Origin: Bacteroidales bacterium
GTDB taxonomy: Bacteria; Bacteroidota; Bacteroidia; Bacteroidales; UBA4181
DNA: 7,872 bases
Assembly: GCA_028700615.1 (NCBI GenBank)
Contig: JAQVSH010000076.1
Span: forward strand, 1-7,872
Reading direction: 5' to 3'
A program made the position numbers and the translations under genes. This document shows positions 6,586-7,872 of the stretch, one piece after another. Position 1 is the stretch's first letter, and the number at the start of each line of letters is the position of its first letter. The notes below the pieces were generated by a model, which worked only from the letters and a program-made list of their open reading frames with translations, was not told the DNA's origin and did no database searches.

Positions 6586-7257
6586 TTAATCCCGTATACA
6601 ACGGACAGAATAACCGCCTTCCTTGTAGTTGTCGCCTCTGATCACGCCGCTGTCATCGCAGCTCAGGCTGCGGCCCCAGGCGAAGCTTTTATTGTTCTGC
6701 GCAGAACTCCACCAGAAACCTTCGTAACAAAAGAAGTAGAAGGTTCCAAGGTTACTGCGATAACCACCCGGAAGGGCTGTAAAACCACTTTCATTGGTGG
6801 CTCCGGTATTTGGATCTTCCCAGTGTGTTGTCCCTGTTTCTTTCATTTTTCCGCCGGCAACGTCTGCTCCTCCCATATAAGAAGTAAGTGTTGTCCATTC
6901 TTCATCACTGGGTAAATGCCACCCTTCAGGACATGCAGTAAGTGCAGCCGACCAGTTATATAAGACCCCGTAGGTTTGGTAATTGGTTGTTGTTTTGGCT
7001 GCAGCTACGTCTGTACCAACATAGCCGGAAACGTAGTAGAAGGCTTCTGTTTCATTGCCTGAATCTTCAGAACCAGTTGCCGGCCCAACGACTTCAGGCA
7101 GATATGCCAGGTTCTCTGCCATCCACACCTGCTCCCCAATGGTCACTGTTTTGTACACTTTGCCATCACGGCTGTCGGTAAACGTGTTGGGTGTCTCTTG
7201 CGGGGTACAGGAATAAATGAAAACAAGTGCTAATAAGGAAATGATCGTTTTTTTCAT
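6586..7257 (-). CDS. FISUMP domain lipoprotein, copy 2
   Basis: The 223-residue protein starts MKKTIISLLALVFIYSC, a lipoprotein signal with the cysteine at 17. It has all FISUMP landmarks: DSRDGKVYKTVTIGEQVW (28-45) followed by MAENLAYLP, YGVLYNWSAALTACPEGWHL (96-115) followed by PSDEEW, SGFTALPGGYR (157-167), FWWSS (181-185) and SVRCIRD (217-223). C109 and C220 are the conserved pair; C177 and C200 are additional. The signal peptide and the stretch before the domain (SCTPxExPxTF) are shared with copy 1, which suggests tandem duplication. Its C-terminal half is nearly identical in DNA to the damaged copy at 7565-7872. No strong promoter is visible in the 307 bp upstream. The function is unknown; it is predicted to sit in the outer membrane or on the surface. 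Confidence 0.9.
   Translation of the reverse strand: MKKTIISLLALVFIYSCTPQETPNTFTDSRDGKVYKTVTIGEQVWMAENLAYLPEVVGPATGSEDSGNETEAFYYVSGYVGTDVAAAKTTTNYQTYGVLYNWSAALTACPEGWHLPSDEEWTTLTSYMGGADVAGGKMKETGTTHWEDPNTGATNESGFTALPGGYRSNLGTFYFFCYEGFWWSSAQNNKSFAWGRSLSCDDSGVIRGDNYKEGGYSVRCIRD
6825..6896. repeat. 9-bp direct repeats GTGTTGTCC flanking a 63-bp unit within FISUMP copy 2
   Basis: GTGTTGTCC occurs at 6825-6833 and again at 6888-6896, with starts 63 bp apart. In the related copy at 7565-7872 there is one GTGTTGTCC (7768-7776) and the 63-bp unit is absent. This is the exact product of a deletion between these repeats. In protein terms, the 21 residues 124-144 of copy 2 (LTSYMGGADV...KETGTT) are missing in frame. 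Confidence 0.85.
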
Positions 7258-7564
7258 ATTGGTATGTTTTTAGTATATGTTTTGGTTGTCTTAATGTTTT
7301 TCTGCTATCGTTCACATTATTCTCCGTCAGGAAGGAATAAGTTAACATAACTATCCCGGTCCCTCTTCTTTGAGAAAAACCATAAATACCACTAAGGTCC
7401 TGTTGAAACCCTATGGCAAAACGGGTAGAGTATAAACACCTTTCCTGCACCCTTTGCCTGTTTATTCCGGTTATTAAAGCCGTAAACATTGTTGGGCAGA
7501 ATTATCTGTATACCTGTACTACCTGCTAAAGTCCCTAGTGAACTGAAAAATGGACAAAAGCAAA
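7258..7564. other. Spacer between FISUMP copy 2 and the damaged copy
   Basis: These 307 bases hold no gene I can defend. On the minus strand the FISUMP homology of the upstream copy stops at 7571, and what follows does not contain the missing FISUMP tail in any frame I could read. The right arm of the 21-nt inverted repeat lies at 7473-7493. No consensus Bacteroides promoter is evident ahead of copy 2. A partial -7 box (TATTTATG on the minus strand) lacks a properly spaced -33 element. Confidence 0.5.
7473..7493 (-). repeat. 21-nt inverted repeat, right arm
   Basis: Read on the minus strand, this segment (starting AACAATGTTTAC and ending GCTTTAAT) matches 807-827 at 20 of 21 positions. It lies about 70 bp beyond the truncated end of the damaged FISUMP copy. 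The flanking similarity on both sides is weak at best, with a possible shifted GGCAA downstream. Confidence 0.5.
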
Positions 7565-7872
7565 TCATACGTCGCCTCTGTTCACGCCGCTGTCATCGCA
7601 GCCCAAGTTGCGGCCCCAGGCGAAGCTTTTATTGTTCTGTGCAGAACTCCACCAGAAACCTTCGTAACAAAAGAAGTAGAAGAAGGCTCCAAAGTTACTG
7701 CGATAACCACCCGGAAGGGCTGTAAAACCACTTTCATTGGTGGCTCCGGTATTTGGATCTTCCCAGTGTGTTGTCCATTCTTCATCACTGGACAAATGCC
7801 AGCCAGCTGGACATACAACCTGAACACAACTGGGATTTGCATCGCTGCTTGCCGCTCCATTCATGGCTGCCG
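7565..7872 (-). pseudogene. FISUMP domain gene, truncated mosaic copy, runs off the window
   Basis: The minus-strand frame is open from the window edge to a TGA at 7567-7565 (101 residues visible). Its first part, AAMNGAASSDANPS followed by CVQVVCPAGWHL, belongs to a different FISUMP subtype from copy 2; that subtype usually reads NPSGVQG(V/I)CP, so two glycines appear replaced by Cys and Val. From SSDEEW onward it is almost the same DNA as copy 2: over 7571-7776 I count 7 substitutions and one extra codon compared with 6631-6833. It lacks the 21 residues between EEWTT and HWED, through an in-frame deletion. It ends RGDV-stop, so the final 14 residues (NYKEGGYSVRCIRD in copy 2), including the conserved C-terminal cysteine, are gone. 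The 5' end and signal peptide are outside the window. It is most likely non-functional. Confidence 0.8.

Noticed and set aside
7166..7489. Minus-strand open frame of 107 codons overlapping the start of FISUMP copy 2
   Set aside because: It has no recognisable domain or signal. Its C-terminal part is an out-of-frame reading of the FISUMP copy 2 signal-peptide region, and the rest is spacer.

Overview
The window looks like accessory chromosome of a Bacteroidota bacterium, most likely order Bacteroidales; the genus cannot be resolved. The evidence is the set of families, which are typical of that phylum: a DUF4249 C-terminus, a fimbrillin-like lipoprotein, an Fn3-like/BACON lipoprotein, several FISUMP (Fib_succ_major, TIGR02145) lipoproteins and an M6-type metalloprotease with a Bacteroidetes-style C-terminus. 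Start codons lack Shine-Dalgarno sequences, as is usual in this phylum.

Layout. (1) Positions 1-107 are the end of an IS3-family insertion sequence pointing left, carrying the first 22 codons of its OrfA. It has cut a DUF4249 gene, of which only the C-terminal 166 codons remain (108-608). (2) Positions 609-998 hold no intact gene. They contain a candidate promoter, one half of a 21-nt inverted repeat pair, and a degenerate FISUMP C-terminus (837-998) that runs in frame into the next gene. (3) Positions 999-5611 are a tight three-gene operon on the + strand: a fimbrillin-like lipoprotein (999-2210), a secreted M6 metalloprotease of 904 residues (2217-4931), and an Fn3-like/BACON lipoprotein (4943-5611). 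Gaps are only 6 and 11 bp. (4) Positions 5612-5715 are a convergent junction. (5) Positions 5716-7872 are a tandem FISUMP cluster on the - strand: two intact lipoproteins (5716-6465 and 6586-7257), and a third, damaged and mosaic copy (7565-7872) that leaves the window.

How the parts fit. All three operon products carry export signals, two of them lipoprotein signals, so the operon probably builds a cell-envelope or surface assembly: a secreted protease with accessory adhesin-like or glycan/protein-binding lipoproteins. The FISUMP proteins are also predicted lipoproteins, of unknown function. The main surprise is the FISUMP history. There are two intact copies, a relic in opposite orientation across the operon, and a third copy that combines one subtype's N-terminal part with another's C-terminal part, has lost 63 bp exactly between 9-bp direct repeats, and has lost its last 14 residues. 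This pattern points to repeated duplication, recombination and decay of surface-protein modules. I see no CRISPR array, tRNA, rRNA or recognisable riboswitch.
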